From the NCBI GenBank assembly GCA_013397455.1, contig VYZB01000332.1, positions 190,871-254,870 of the forward strand: a stretch of DNA of 64,000 nucleotides. The letters run 5' to 3'. Of this stretch, positions 8,609-23,600 are shown in pieces. A model generated the notes under the pieces. The model was not told the origin of the DNA, did no database searches, and saw only the letters and a program-made list of their open reading frames with translations. The DNA is from Crotophaga sulcirostris. Lineage: Eukaryota; Chordata; Aves; Cuculiformes; Crotophagidae. Numbering within the stretch: the stretch's first letter is position 1; each line of letters opens with the position of its first letter. Position numbers and translations under genes: made by a program.

Positions 8609-11600
8609 CTAAAGGAGACAGAAAGACACACGGCATTTATTAATAAAACTTCTGTTCTACTCTGCTGTCAAACTGAAGCTGGAAATGATCCTTAAGGGGA
8701 GGGGACGCTCCTTCCTGATGGATGAGCCCTTCAACAGCTTCCCTGCCACACCAGACCCACAGCAGCATCATTTAACAGCCAGAGTACAGCACACGCCGTA
8801 ACCATGTTCAGAGCTTGGCAGGAAGGCTCTCACGCTTTTACACGGACCCTGTTCAGATGTTGGTTACGCTGCAGTCTCCTAGTGAGGTGGAGGGATGATC
8901 AGAACAGTTTCCCAGCACTCAGCAAGGAGGGAGCTCGAGGCTGCAGCACAGCCCAGCCAGTCCCACTCTGCCTCTGGCCCAGCCTTAGCGATGTCACTGC
9001 CCTCAGCACCCACGAGCTGGTGGGGCTGCCACAGATCTCATGTATGGTGGGTCCCTACAACCAAGACAAGGCCAAACCCTAGTCAAGCGTGAGAAAGAAA
9101 CAGGCTCTTCACTTTCCCCCACTGACACCTTGTTACACCTGGTTTGGGCTCTTTGAAGTCCCTCTTCTGCCTGGAAAGGGCTCTCTGCAGAGCCCCAGCA
9201 GCTACTCTGGGCAGTGACTTGCACATTTCCTGCATGGAGGGACTGCTCCTGTCCTGCCAACGCAACACAACAACACAACACAACACAACACAACACAGAG
9301 CTGTGGGGTGGATTTTGTTCTCTCTGCCACATCCCTATCAGGCACAGTGCTGCAGGTGGCTGAGACAAGCAGAAAAAAAAGGCTGTGTGGAGCTGCAGAA
9401 ACTTTCCTGTGTGACAAAGGAAAACATTTACATGTCCAGGAGCTCAGGGAAAGTCTTCTTCAAGCTGAAACGCAGCCACCAAAGCTGTTTATGTTTTCCC
9501 CATGTTGCTCGGACTGCAGGTTGGGCCCAGTACAGTGCAACTGGGTTGGTACATCTGGTTTGGCCTTAATTAAACTCAACCCTGATACCCTGTTAGTGCT
9601 GTTATCATCAAGACACTAATTACAAGCAGCGTGCTCTGTGCCAACCATTCCACTTACCCCAAAGGTCCACTGCTGCGAGCCGCCGGACCCATGGCATTTC
9701 ATGAGACGAGGTGGATCGGACGAGCGAGTTTCCGAAACATCCAAGCAAAGGAGATTATTTAAAATCAGCTCGTGATCTTCATTGTAAATCCAGACCTGAA
9801 AAAGGAGAGGGAAAGATGTTTAATCCAATGCTTTGGGGCAGGTGCCTTGTATCTTTTGTTCAACTACAGAGGAGGCGCTTTAACATCTGGGGGGCAGAGA
9901 TGCGCCCTGCAACACTCACTGCTGCTTTGCTGCCTTTTTTCCAGCAACTGAAACACAGCTCAGTGCTCCACTTCCTTCCCAACATCACACAGACTTAGCC
10001 CACGCAGAGGCACTGAAAGGACCACTTGTGACCCTGCTCTGTGCTACAGTTTTTTAAATTAAGCAGCCCCCATATATTCCTCTCGTCCAGGCAGACCAGA
10101 TAACGTGCCAGGCGAGCGGTGGATCACCGCACAAGCGAGCAGCCACTCTCTGAGCCAAGTCATTAAGCCCAGCAGTAAATCTCCTTATCCAAAGGTGATC
10201 CTTTTGCATGAAGGGCTGGTGGATTACCTCAGCTCCACCCAGAGAGCCAGCACAGGGGCCAGAGGAGGACACTGGGTGACAGCAGATGGCCTAAGAGCTG
10301 TGGGGGAGCAGCTTGGCAGGCACTCAAGGCCAAAAGGTATCTCCAGTCTTCTTTGCAACAGCTGCATTGGGCCATAAGCACATAGGAACTTATTTAACAT
10401 TGTGCTCTGGGGGCAGCTTGTGGACATTGAATGATGAGAAACCAAAACCTGCTGTGCAAATCCTGGTGCCAGGCAGCCTACACCAGTCCCACACTGGTCC
10501 TAGGGTCCTGCTCCTTGTAGCTGGTAGCCTGATGCTCAGAGACCTTCACTCCACTAGAAGATGATCACTGGTAAACAGGGGCCATCAAAACTTTACATCC
10601 TGCTCCCTGGCGTGCCAAAGAAACCACGGCTTCACCATTCCCATTCTGAAACTGCAAACTCCATAACTGACAGAATTATGCCCTTCTCTGCTCCCCAGCC
10701 AAACTGGGTTTGCCAGCTGTGCCATGCTCAGAGGAGACCGGCCCTCCCACATCACATCTGCTTTGTTTTAGCTGAACCAATATGAAAACGTGTTGATCTG
10801 GACCTCAGGAACCTACACAATACCCCAGAAGCTCATGTGGTGGTGGGAACTGAATTCTGCCCCACTCTGGGGCCCACCAGTACAGAACAAGGCTGCACTG
10901 GTGTACATTTGCAGCTTCAACTGCATTTAGATTCCTGAATTCACGCGCCATTACAGGAGTTTCTGTGTTACCACACTGAAAACCATCATCACCTCTGGCA
11001 AGCAGCAAGAACACACTCAAGCTGTCAGTTTGTCCTCTCTCATGCACTACTTTAGCAGAATCAGGTATTTTACTGTTGGCATAAAGAAGCATTAGGCACC
11101 TTCAGTTGCTGCAGTTCATGACCATACCCTGCCAGCTCTCACTGAGCTGCCCCACCCTTCCTTTGGAGCAAAGCATCTCTGGTAGAGCTGAAGGTTTACA
11201 GAATCTGGACCAGCAGTCTGGTACCACTGCAGGAGCTGCTGGTCCCCCCTCCCTTCTTCAGTGCCTTCAGGCATGCAAAGTTCCAGGCCAGTATCAGTTA
11301 GGCAGAGGACCTGAAGCTGTCAGAAACAACAGGAGACCTCGACCCCTGTGCCACAAAGCAAAGAAAAGGTTGAACTTCCATGTGTGCACCTCAGCATATC
11401 TTCAGCTAGAAAGAAGTATGGAAAAGAAGGAGAAAGTATGTGGAAGCTGTAACTCTGGCTAAACACCAAACAATTCTGAATTGTTTGCCCAGCGTTCTCA
11501 CGGCACCTGGACAGCATCTCCCACCCCCTCTGGACGACAGCAGAGCTGTCAGGTCTCTCACTCTGCTCCCATTCCCAGACCCAACGCCAGGCTGATGTGT

Positions 11601-14600
11601 ACAAGGAGCAACCCTGCTCACCCACTTCACTTGCCACCATCAAATCCCTTCCCCCAACTTCTGCCCCTGTGAATGCGAGGGAATTGAGCCCCTCAGAACT
11701 GTACCAGAAGTGTCTGTACCTACAGACACACCAAGTTCTCTCCTCTTCCAGCCCTGTTTAATTTCACACAGCTCAGTGCTGCAGGAACCATGCCCCGCTC
11801 TGTGATGGTTTTGCTTCCCCACTATGGCTGCAGGAGTTTCACACTCGGAGTACAGAAAATCAAATTCCAAGCAGAAAAGTCAGGCAAATAAAACAAATCC
11901 CAATTTTCATTTTGTTTCTCTCTGATGAAACTAAACCCAGCCTTCTGGAGGGGCTGTGACTCAGGACACTGCCTCAGTTGGACATCACGACTGACTATAA
12001 CACAGTGAAGGCCTCTCTGAGGAAGCGCAGGTACTACATTAAAATTTGCCCTAACCCCAGGAGTTCTGGGTTTTCTGACATACCTTTTCTGTTTAAACTC
12101 TGTCATGAGAAAGCAAGCATAGCAAGATAAAAGAGGAGGAGAGAATGGAGAAATAGCAGGACTTGCCAGAAGAGCATTATTATTAAAAGGAGAATAATGA
12201 TGGAGCCAAATCCAAACAACAGATGAAACTGGTAAAAACAGAGAGACCACAAGGACACAGGGAGCAGACTTTTAAAGAAAAGCTGGGTAACACAAAGAAC
12301 ACAAAACAGTAGTTAAATCCAGTGTGATACTTCTCCAGAAAGGCTTATACAAGATGGTCAAAACAAATTTGAAACTAATTATGTGTTTGGTGTAACAAAC
12401 AAAGGCAAGATGGAAAAAAAAGCCCAAATTTGGGACACATTACAGTTCCAAATTCAGATTAAGAGTATCAGTATGAACTTGCAGATTATTAACAGATTCA
12501 AGAATGAGGAAAGAAAAGCCAGCCCATGGGGCTTTCTGTTAAATAACTGCAAGCCCTTGCGTACTTCAAATTTTATTAACTACTTTGATGCTGAAGACTA
12601 GAAGGACAATGTTTAGCTTTTTGTTACAGGCTGTCAGGAGCAACAGTCCAGTACAGGAAGGAAACACCCCTTGTCAGCCAGCACCACCGGTATCTGATCT
12701 ACAAGGAGAATAAACTGTTCTCATTTTCCTTTAGTCTATGACTTGCTTGGGTTGAGGCTCAAGCACAATATCAGAAGAGCTGGGGAGGGGCTCTTTATCC
12801 AGAAATGCAGTGACAGGACAAGGGGGAACGGTTTTAAACTGAAAGAAGGGAGATTTAGATTAGATATCAGGAAGAAATTTTTTCCTTGGAGGGTGGTGAG
12901 GCACTGGCATAGGTTGCCAAGAGAAGTCATGGGCACCCTATCCCTAGAGGTGTCCAAGGCCAGGTTGGATGAGGTTTTGAGCAGCCTGATTGAGTGGAAG
13001 GTGTCCCTGCCCCTGGCAGGGAGTTGAAACTGGGTGATCTTTAAGCTCCCTTTCAACCCAAGTCATTTTATAATTCTGCCTAGGATTTGTACCTAATTGC
13101 CGAGTGAGGATTTATTCTCCTACATATTTTCTACAAAAAAAAAGACATTTTAAAAATGTATTTTATGGAAAAAAGGTAGCAGAGGAGGTGCAGGGTACTT
13201 TCATCCTGCTTCCTAACACCTAGGAGAGCATCACTGTCAGACTTTGTGTGCCCAGCTCCCACCACAGAGGAAAGCAGTGCCTTTAATTGCTGTCCCCCAG
13301 AGACACACACTAATGACTAATCTGCTCCACAGGCTGAAGGAAAAAAATCACTGACCATTTTCAGTGGAGTCAAGAAAAACAACAGGATGCAATTAGAATA
13401 TAATGAATTGTTTCTGTTTTCAAGTAAAACCTAACTGGCAGATATTATAGAAAAAACTCCATAAATGAAATTGATGAAGTTTGGTGTTAAATGAGTGATT
13501 TAATTTAGTAAATGCTGTAGGACTGGCCTCTTTCTAGCAGCTCTTCTTTCCCTGTCTCTCAACATGGGCAACAGGATAAAAGCAAAGGTGCAAGGACCCC
13601 TGCAGTCTTGGAGTGCCACGGCCCATTCAGCTGCCAGCCAACCCTTTTGAGGTCCTCGATGTCCACAGAGCATCTAGAGATCTTCCCTAAGGCAAAACAT
13701 CTCAGATGTGGCAGTGCTTAGATGCTTGCCCAAGTTCCCCAGTGCCCACCAGTCACAGCCTTTCCCTTTGCCTAGAGGGGCGCAGAGGGTCCTGCTCATG
13801 CTGAGCCAGCTGGACCACAGGAGCTGGTCAAACTTTCTCCTGGTGGAAATGGGACCCACAGATCTGGGGTAAGGATTCTCACTGCTACAGCAAAGCCAGC
13901 GTCTGTATCCTCCTCATCACCCACAGACAGATGCACAGCACGTGTCTGGTAAACAAAATAAGTAGGAGGTCCAAAGTATGAACTCTGTTTAGTATAAACT
14001 TTTTTTCTGCAGATGTAGCTTAGGAAGAACTGGATTAGGAACTTACTCCCCTCAAAAGGTAGTTCAGACTATTTACAGATTTAAACTGGGGTTTCCTAGA
14101 TATTCTAGGACTCTTGGGATTTTACCTCACCCCCATACAATACAACCAAATCACCCCGCCTTCTCCTGGGTTGATTGCTAAGATGAGTTCATTAATCTCA
14201 TTTACACAGAGGCAGGAGGGTAGAAACAGAGCTTCTCATACACAGTTTAAGTCCTTGCAAGGACAGCAGAGTGATGTTGTTGAAGACTGGACAGTGGAGC
14301 ATTTTTTCTCTCCCATTTTGCTAATATTTGGACTTCCTAATTGGTTTCAGGTTGCCACTGTTGGTAGAGGAGGCCCACTCCTCACTCTTTCTATAAACCC
14401 CTATGTCCCAGCAATCCCTCTCTAGGATTATTTTTTAAAATAATAAAGAGATAGAGGCCTGTGTTCCTGAATTTTTTTCTGTGAAAGATTAAATTATTCC
14501 TACAGTGAGATTAATGTAAGTAGATAACAGCCAGCTTAAGTTCTTCAGAGGAAACGCAAGTGAGGAAAGGGCTCAAATGGTGCCTCATCACTCAGGAGGT

Positions 14601-17600
14601 CAGCCCATACTATCATTTCCTTTCAAAAAATTGAGTTACCTTAGAAGATAGAGTCTACTGTCAATACAGACAACTGTATTAAGACAATAACTATCACCCA
14701 AGCTAGGGAAAAATAATGTATTGAAGAATGTGAAGCAGGTAGAAAAGCAAAGTTCACTGTTCCTAGGGAATAAATATTTCAGTGATACAAAATAAACCAG
14801 GAAACATCAGCCTTACTACCCTTTGACTTTCAGAGTGCTGTGGAGCATAGTAAGAGGCATGGCTATCCAGCTGGCTAAGCATTGTGGATATACTCTCTTA
14901 TTTGGTCTGCAAATTGCATTAGTACTAGAGGAACGTGTCGAAAAACTTCAGTAAATACAAGACAGTAGCTACTACAGAAACAGCCCTTTGTGTGAAAGAA
15001 AATCCCTGCCGTGAGCCACGTCGACAGGAGCAGCATTCCAGTACTTTCATCAGTTACAATCTGTTGCTTTGATTGGCACTGTGGTATTATTCAGTCAGTT
15101 TTTAAAAGACAAAAATTCAGCTTAAGAGCACAGAAAAGCTGTCTCAGCACTAAGGAAGAGATGTGTCCAGCAATTTGCATCCTCACAACCATCTGCATAC
15201 ACTTCAGCTCCTGTTATTATGGGCAACAGTGGCATCACAGCACCAAATGACTTGTGGAAAACATCAGAAACATTGAAGTTTGGTGGTCTACAATCATTAT
15301 GTTGAGTTGGGCTACCCTGAAAACCCAACATACTACTGAGAGTTGTTCCAAAGCGGATACATGCTATCTGTTTCACAGTCCACTGTTGTTATTTTATGGC
15401 AATTGTTAGAGGGAGCAAAAAATTGTGTTCCTGTAACAGTTGTGGAAAGGCAGCAAGCAGGGCAAACTTGCACATCTTCCTATCTGTTGTATCACAAAAG
15501 CAAACAAACAGCCATGATGTAGAGGTTTAGGGAGAAAGATCTGTCAGAAAAACTGCACATGTGAGCACATCCTTCTAAACTCTGACTCTTTAACAGTTTG
15601 TAAAGTGTGTATTCTTATATTTAGTGGTACAAGAGTGTTAACAGAGCTTTTCTGAAATTCCCTGCCCATATCAGTCATCTTTTAAAGGCCCAGAGCACAG
15701 ATGCACATGCTCAAACACCTTAGCACCATCTCCAGCTGGAATGGCAACAGTCACATTTTTAAAGCTTAACATTGTGCTAAATAAGAGAAGAGTTTTGAAA
15801 TTATTGAAATGAAGTAAACACACAGAGGAGAGGTTATAACAACACAGAAAGCAAACCTCCAGAGTCAGCATAGTGTATTTGAAAACAAACAGTAGAAGTC
15901 ATCCACATAATTCAGTGGAAGATTTTTTGGGAAAAGAACTCGGCTTTCAGCATTTAGGTCAAGAAAGCAAGCACACATTAGCTGCGTGACAAGTGCAATC
16001 TGCTTTTAGCTGTTAGATGACAAAACTCCCTCTGGTCAGTCCCATCTTGGCCATTGTGCTTCACTCCAAAACCTTCCTTTTTAGCACTCTGATGCTTCCC
16101 TTCCAAGTTGGTCTGTAACTACTTCCACTCCTCCTCCTTTAGGGCAGTATTTAGCCCAAAGCCTGCTTCAGCATCCTTGAATCCTAATCAGCACCCAATT
16201 AACCTTGGCATGATGGTTTGGGGCAGAATCTACACCAGTTTTACTTCCACTTTTCAGACATTTCCAATCTTTCATGATGCTCTTTCAAGGCGCTTAGGTA
16301 TTTTCTGTCCTCCTCCAACACCGAAGCTTTGTGGTGTGCCGTACCTTGTACATTCTCAGTTTTGTTTCCAGAAAGAGGTCAGTCACTGCTGAATTTCAGA
16401 AGAGTTGTTTACTTTGGTAGTCTTGTTCCTTTGGCAATCAGTTCCTTCACAAGATCACTCTTCAACTACAGAAATTCTCATTCTATTTTAGGCTTCTGCC
16501 TGCAAAACTTACAATTAATTTTTCTGCTTCTTCTGTGACTTCAGACCTCTCCGCACTGACCTCCATTCTATAAGATCCTATCACCTCTTCCACTTGATAT
16601 TTTTTCAAGTATAAAATTTCTACCACTTATTCCTGAATTTTTGTTCAATCCCCAGTATTATCCCAGACTGAATATTTGTTACAGTTAATGAATCCTCCTG
16701 GTTTTCATTATAACTTAGAGAAAGATGCAAATTTTTTAGTTTCTGGATGCATCACCTTTGCAAGAACTGCTTCCCTGATCGCTTTTTCTTTCTATAGCAA
16801 AAAGATGAACTAAATGCAATCAATGAGTTTTAAGGTAGCTCTGTTTTGTTTTCCCAGCCCTCTGCATGTTTTCCCAGGTAGATTGCACCTTGCTCCTTCA
16901 ACTCACTGAGCAGTAGCATGTATTTTTCAAAGGAGGGTGTTATCTATTCACAGAACAAAAGTAGCCTGGAAAGAGAAATAGTGATAACTTATTCCTGTTC
17001 CTCAGGGAAAAAACAGCTGGCATCGAATTAAATTAGCACCAAGTGGCATCAAATTATTTCCACAGAAAGCACAGCTAAGATGTGGTTCTCCCTGCCACAG
17101 GATGTCAAAAGGTTTACATGAGGTCAAAATGCAATTAGATGCTTATGAAAAAGCAAAAATTCTACAAAAATACCATCTCTGGCTCAGGAAAAAAAAAACA
17201 CTAAACAAAGATACAAAATCACTCCTCACAAAGTGTAGATTGATATCTTCCAGAACAATTATCTGTACTGCGTGTACTAAGCAACCCACACTTAACTTGC
17301 TGCCAGTGGGCACCCAGGGACAGGGTAGCTGGGTACCTACCTTTCACCAGACCCAACACAGGCTTTTTTATTAGACCAAAAGGTGTCAAACAGATGGCTC
17401 CAGGGCAAAAATCATCTGAACGTGCCAGTGGGTTGAATGTTACCAGAAACAATATTTAAAAGATTCCAATACTCCAGAAGTTTCTTGCTATTTTTATAAG
17501 CAGAAGCTGTTAATTAAGTGTTGTGTTTCTCAACATTGTTCTCACGTATCTATAGCACGATTGTTCAAGAGGATATGGAAGTAAGCTGACTGAATGTCCT

Positions 17601-20600
17601 CTTGGGATTTATCAGGAGACCAAAAGAAGTCTAATGGCAGAAAACCATAGTGCTGGTTAACAAACTTGGTTGGAGAACAAAAATCACTGTGAAAGAAGCA
17701 CAGCCAGGGCTATTTTGTTTTTTTTATTTATTTTTATGAGAACTAATTGTGTAATTTACCACTAGTAAACTAAATTCATGGGAAAAGAAGCCAAAGATAA
17801 ATGACCTGAGCATTAATTTGTCCTTCTCAACACAAAAAGGCTAACTGAAGTTTCTCTTTCCAGGAGGAAAAAAAAAAAAAAAAAATCAGGGAAAGGTTTT
17901 GATAAGGAAACCCACCAGATTTCCTCCTCTTGCCATGTGTCAGTTCACTATTAGAAATACTGCAGGAAGGAGAAAGGAAACATAGCTGTGAGGACCCATC
18001 TTGTTCTTACTGTGGACATCATCCACTGGAAGTCATTGATGCCTTCTCACTCGCAGACCGAATGGCTCAGAAAGCAGTGTAAAACCTCTAGCACTAAGCG
18101 CGTGATCACTGGTGCCAATCTGTTACTACTACATTTACACAGTCTTCACATTTACAAGATTTGCTGACTTTCAGCTAATGGAAGAGATCACATGGAAACA
18201 CCTTCATTCTCATTTCAGCTTGAAATCATCCACCTCTAATGGTGGGCCTACACTTTGGTGATAGGGATGATTACTCAGTACTCCAGAGGCAAAGTGCAGG
18301 GATGTACTGCTTGGTCCTGTCTCAGTGGCAGCTGGAGACCATGCGTCTAGAGCCGACCACTCTTACCCAGACCCTGGCTAACACCCTCACACTGGCTGCC
18401 TCTGTCACATTCAACTGGTGAGGGCACACATGGGAGGCAGAAAGGACCACGACCGTCAGTTGACAATGCACACAATTGTTTGGGACTATTACAAATCATC
18501 CTGTTTCTACTGCTGCAGTTCAGGATATGGAAAAACTACTGCCCATTTCATAAAGTATCAAGTTAGTCTAGCACAACCCACCTTAGGTAAAGCTACACTG
18601 CATTACACCCCATGCTCTATTTTGTGTCTTTGATTACCTTCCTCTTTAGATGCAATCTAGTTTTTAGACTTGGGTGCCATGGGCTCTCAAATCAATGTTC
18701 TCAATGTAGTTCTTAGCTAGGTAAAAGTCTTCATGGCATTAGGTGAAGATCTCTCTACACTGGAGATTGTTTATTCTAGTCCTGAATTTCTGTTGCCTGA
18801 AATAATAGAAATGGAATAGCAAAGGCTTCATGTAGTAATATAAAAACTCTCATTAGATTTTCACATCCATCTCCAATTAATTCTGTAGTCAAAGAACTTT
18901 CTAAATTCCTTATAATTCTTTCTGTTTAAAGATAACAACAGATCATTCATCCACCCCAAACAACAGCCACTCCCACAGCAGTGGAAGAGTTGTACGGTAC
19001 ACAAAGAACAGCAAGCCAGGAAAAGGTTGCCTTAAATCCTGGTAGGAGGAACTGACCGAAAGAGCCTCTACTAATTCTGAAGTGTCAATCAGTAGACTAC
19101 GAACCCATCAGGAGCCACTTAAGTATAATCTTCAGCACTGAGATTCAGGCCATAAAGATAGGAAGTTATAATATCCAATGCTCAGTGTTACTAGGTACAG
19201 AGCAGTAAACTCCACAGCTCCCTTGGCCAGCCTTGCAGTTTGAATGCTACTCTGAAACCAGCCTACTTGTTGATGAGATGCTACACTAGGGCACTTTGCC
19301 AGCAAGAAAATGCATTAGCAACTTGTAAGATGTAAATCACTATTTAATATAATTCAGAATATCATACCTGGTTTTGATCATTGTAGTCACATTCCCGAAC
19401 CACTACCAGGCCTCCTTTCTGACTTGGGTGGCCCTGGGCGACCAGGCATTTGTTGGTTTGAAGGTGATACAGCTATGAAAGGAACACAGTTTGATAGGCA
19501 GAGTAAATAATAAACATCACATGCCAAAGGGAACATATGGTAATACTTTGGAAGCCCTAGGACTCAGCGTGCCCACAAAAAAAACCCAATCAACCCGCAG
19601 TAAGAAAAACAACTTCTTTCCCTTTTAAAATACTATTTTGATTTTCAGATAATTTGGAGAAAAACACACCATTAAGTAGTTCCATTTTGCTTTCTAATTA
19701 CATTAAGATTTCCCTCTTTATGGTACAAGTGCAGTCCAGACATCATGGTTCAGCACATGTTGGCCATAGTCTGTCAAGTTCTTTCCCCTTTTCATTCTCC
19801 ATGAAACTCTCAGGTCCCACTGAGTGGGCCGTGACACCAGGTAGTCACTACCCCAGGAATATCAACTGCACTGTATAAGTGACGTGTTTGAACTAAACTG
19901 TAGCAACAAGTCTCATCCCAAAGCCTCTCTCGATGGAGCAAGACTGCCTCTGAAAAAGGAGATGGAATTACATAAATACAAGCAACTTCACAGACTTATG
20001 TTGTTGGCAAATTGATTTTCAAGAATGTTCAGGTATTAGGCCACAGTTTTCAGCCTAGTTATTTGAATGACAGATCAAGGAAGAAGGGAAAATTTTACAG
20101 ACACCCAAATGCTCTGCCCAGCCTGACTTGAAGCAATGTTGTACCAGAGGACTAGATTCAGGTCAGGAGCCTGCCCTGGGATGCACAGGTGAAAGCATAT
20201 TCCATCAAAGCAAACAAGGAGACTCCCAGAAAGTTAGCAGTCTCTCCTAGTTTGGGCAGTGATGCCCACCCTGGAAGTCATCCAAGAGATTTCTTGCAGA
20301 GCCTGAGGATTAGGTTGTCCTATTCCAACAGTCACGAACCACTAAGGTGTGGATGTGTGTAATCCCACAGTGTTAATCAGCAAGACAACACACCTCTATT
20401 CTGGTTTCAAATTATACTCTACTCAGTGCTTGTCAGGCCACACCTGGAGTACTGCATCTAATTTTGGTTCCCACTAAACAAAAACCATGCAGACAGGGTG
20501 GAGAGGATCCAGACAAGGGCAACTAAGATGACCAGAGGACTAGGAAACCTTCCATACAAAGTAAGGCTGAAACAACTGGGTTTGTTCAGCCTTTAAAGAA

Positions 20601-23600
20601 GGCGGCTTAGGGGAGACCTTATTACCATGTACCAGTATATAAAAGGTGTCTACGAAGAGGATGGAAATTCCCTTTTTACAAGGAGTCACATGGACAAGAC
20701 AAGGGGTAATGGGCATAAGTCGCTCCTGGGGAGATTCCAATTGAACTCCAGAACAAAAATTTTCACCATGAGAACAGTTAAACATTGGAACTCCCCAGGG
20801 AAGTGGTGGATTCCTCTGCAGTGGACACTTTCAAGGCTCAGCTTGACAGGGTGCTGGGCCACCTCATTTGAACTACGTATCACCTAAAAAGGTTGGACCA
20901 GATGATCCTTGATGTCCCTTCCAACTTGGCACTCTATGATTCTATATGTGCATACTCTAAATTAACTGATGGTCAGCAGAAGACTTCTTTCCAGCCTGAT
21001 TATACTTCTTCCTCCAGTGTGGTGAGGATCAGGCTATTCAGGCAGCAATCACTGGTTGCACATTAGAAGAACTGCATTGCATGCAGCCCAGGATACAAAG
21101 GAGAAAGGCAATAGTTCTAGCAGTGGCCCAACTCTGCCATTTCCTTCCTCGCAGCAGAGCCCTGCTCTCCAAGTGCATGGGAGTGTGTTTGACAGTCACT
21201 GGGTATGTGCACGTGTGGGAGATGGCAGGGCTCCAGATCTGGCATCCATGTTAAAAATAAATATTTCCAATCTGAGCCTGAATGCAGAGCAAAAAAGAAT
21301 TTGCTGTCCTCAACTCAAGGCCAGGCTGATTAATTAGCTGGCTGCATTTTATTATGAAGATATACACAGCTGTCTCAGGATTTGTATCTCTTCTACAGAT
21401 TTTTAGAAGCCAAAAGACACTTCCAGTAATAAAAAGAAAGGACTGCTCCACTACATGACAGCAAAAATCAGTGCAAATACCAAATCACATTCTAAACACC
21501 ATTTCTGGAAATAGCTGTCCCCAGGCACATCAACAGCCTCCTCAAGTGCATCATGTTTCTCCTGTTCCCTACACACATCTGAAACAAATTACACAAAACC
21601 TTCTAAGTAACATTTCCTCACACCCCAGAGACTTCTAGGAGAGTTCTCATTTTCATCCTTCCTCACTCAACTGAGGCTTTCCAATCATACAGCAACAGGA
21701 GTTTTATATGATTTTTGTCCTTGTTTTTATTGGCTGTGATGATCAGCATTTGATAACACTGTGAAGAACTGTCACAATTTACAATCATTGCAGTTCTTCC
21801 CAGCTGTCAAACCTGCACTTATCTCTGGCCCAATTAGTTTTTCAGAATAAGCTGGGATTTGGAGCAATTCATCCCAAATCCTAAAGAGTCTGGCATGCAG
21901 TGGTGACATTGGCTGATCATTCTGTTCCTTGTAGGCATCTGGAAATAGTTTATACAATCATCAGAGCCAAAGCTTACTCTCTCACACAATGCTGGGTATA
22001 ATTCTGGAACCCCAGAGAACCAAGCCAAGGAACTACATTTTTTTGCGTCTTGTCTCCCCCTTCTTAAAGTGTGCACAAAGTTCTACTCCGAATTAAACCA
22101 TGGGAAATTACTGCTAGGAAGATCTTAAGAGTTGCTGGAGGATTCAGATCCTTCATTAGCCTCCCTCACATCAGCAATTCCTTAGTTAACCTTCTGTCTG
22201 AATGAAAGCAGAAAGCTATTAAATTTAATGGGGGGGGAAGTCTCACAGGGGAATAACAGCATTTAGCAATTAGGGGAATTTGCCCAATTTATCAGTTTTA
22301 TTCAGGGAACTACATGTTTCCCTAATAAATACCTTCACAGCCTGGCTGGGATACAATTATAAAAATAATGCACAAATGGTGAATTCCCAGATAGCTGCTT
22401 CCAAGCAAAAATCTAGTGATGTTCTGCTGTTCTGTTCTAGTGGGTTCTGCATGAACTCAGGTCCTCCAGCCTGAACGTACTTGCAGGACCAGCAATGGTC
22501 AACAGCTACTGCTGTCTGTGCTGCCTTGTGGAGAGGGCTACATCCCTACTTAGTGCTTCCAATTACTGAGCTCAAGGGAATCTACTAACCATAATCCATG
22601 TGTACATTAGATAGTATATTTTCTGTGAAAGAGAAGACCTTGAGAAAGTTGTCTTGGGTTTGAAGTTATCCATTATTTTGGGGAAGCATGAAACACAGAC
22701 ACGTTTGGCACTGGAGAGAACAAATGCAACTCTGTGCTGCCTGTGTCTCCATATAACCCCATGAACACAGGCACCAATTTAATCATGGTTTCCTTCATGA
22801 ACATACGTAAAAATGTATCTCCTCACTTCTACTTTGAAGGAAAAAGGAGCAAAACTAATTTTTTGTTCATTATCTAACAGTCAAGATTAAAGAAGTCATC
22901 AATCTCAGATGCAAATGTTCATCTTTGCAGAAAATTATCCAGTAAAAGCAATGAGTTTGGAAACCAATTACACTATAGTCTTATCATAAGCCAACAGAGC
23001 ATGAATATTTGAGGCCAAGTTTCCTCTATCCAAATCCATCTTTAGAACCAACAGCCATGAAAGTGCATCCTGAAGGCATCAGAACTTTGTAACTCAGAGC
23101 TCTGAGGTAAGAAATCTCAAGTGAATAGTATAGAGGTGCCCTGAAATATAGATCACAGTGTGTCTTTAGACAAAACCAAATCAGTTTCAAATTCTGTTAT
23201 TTTCAAGACATTTTGTTGCAAAACTAAAGCTCTATGCTTTATGGAGACAGACTATTTTTCTTGTACTAAAGCAAATCTTTCAGAAAGAATCTCAAAATCA
23301 TTTAAAAAACAGAATTCTGTATTTTTAAGAAATTTTATCTTACCCTTCCACGCTGGATTATTTTCGGTCGTTTCTGTGCTCTATTAATAAAAACTGGCTG
23401 TGGAGCTTTGGCATTGGGCCCAGATATTTGCATCTCAGGATAGATATTATCTAAATACCACTTAAATGACTTGCAGTTCAGTCTTTTCCTCAGTTCTACA
23501 CGGTCGGTAATATTTCCATAGTTCCTCATTCTTAGCTCAGGTCTCAAAGCAAAATACTGTTCCTGTATTTAAAAGACACAGGTTGGGGGAAAAGGGAGAA

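Noticed and set aside
9144..9569. 141-residue + strand ORF across the CAACA microsatellite
   Set aside because: It lies in GALNT11 intron 10 antisense to the gene, and its frame depends on the simple repeat.
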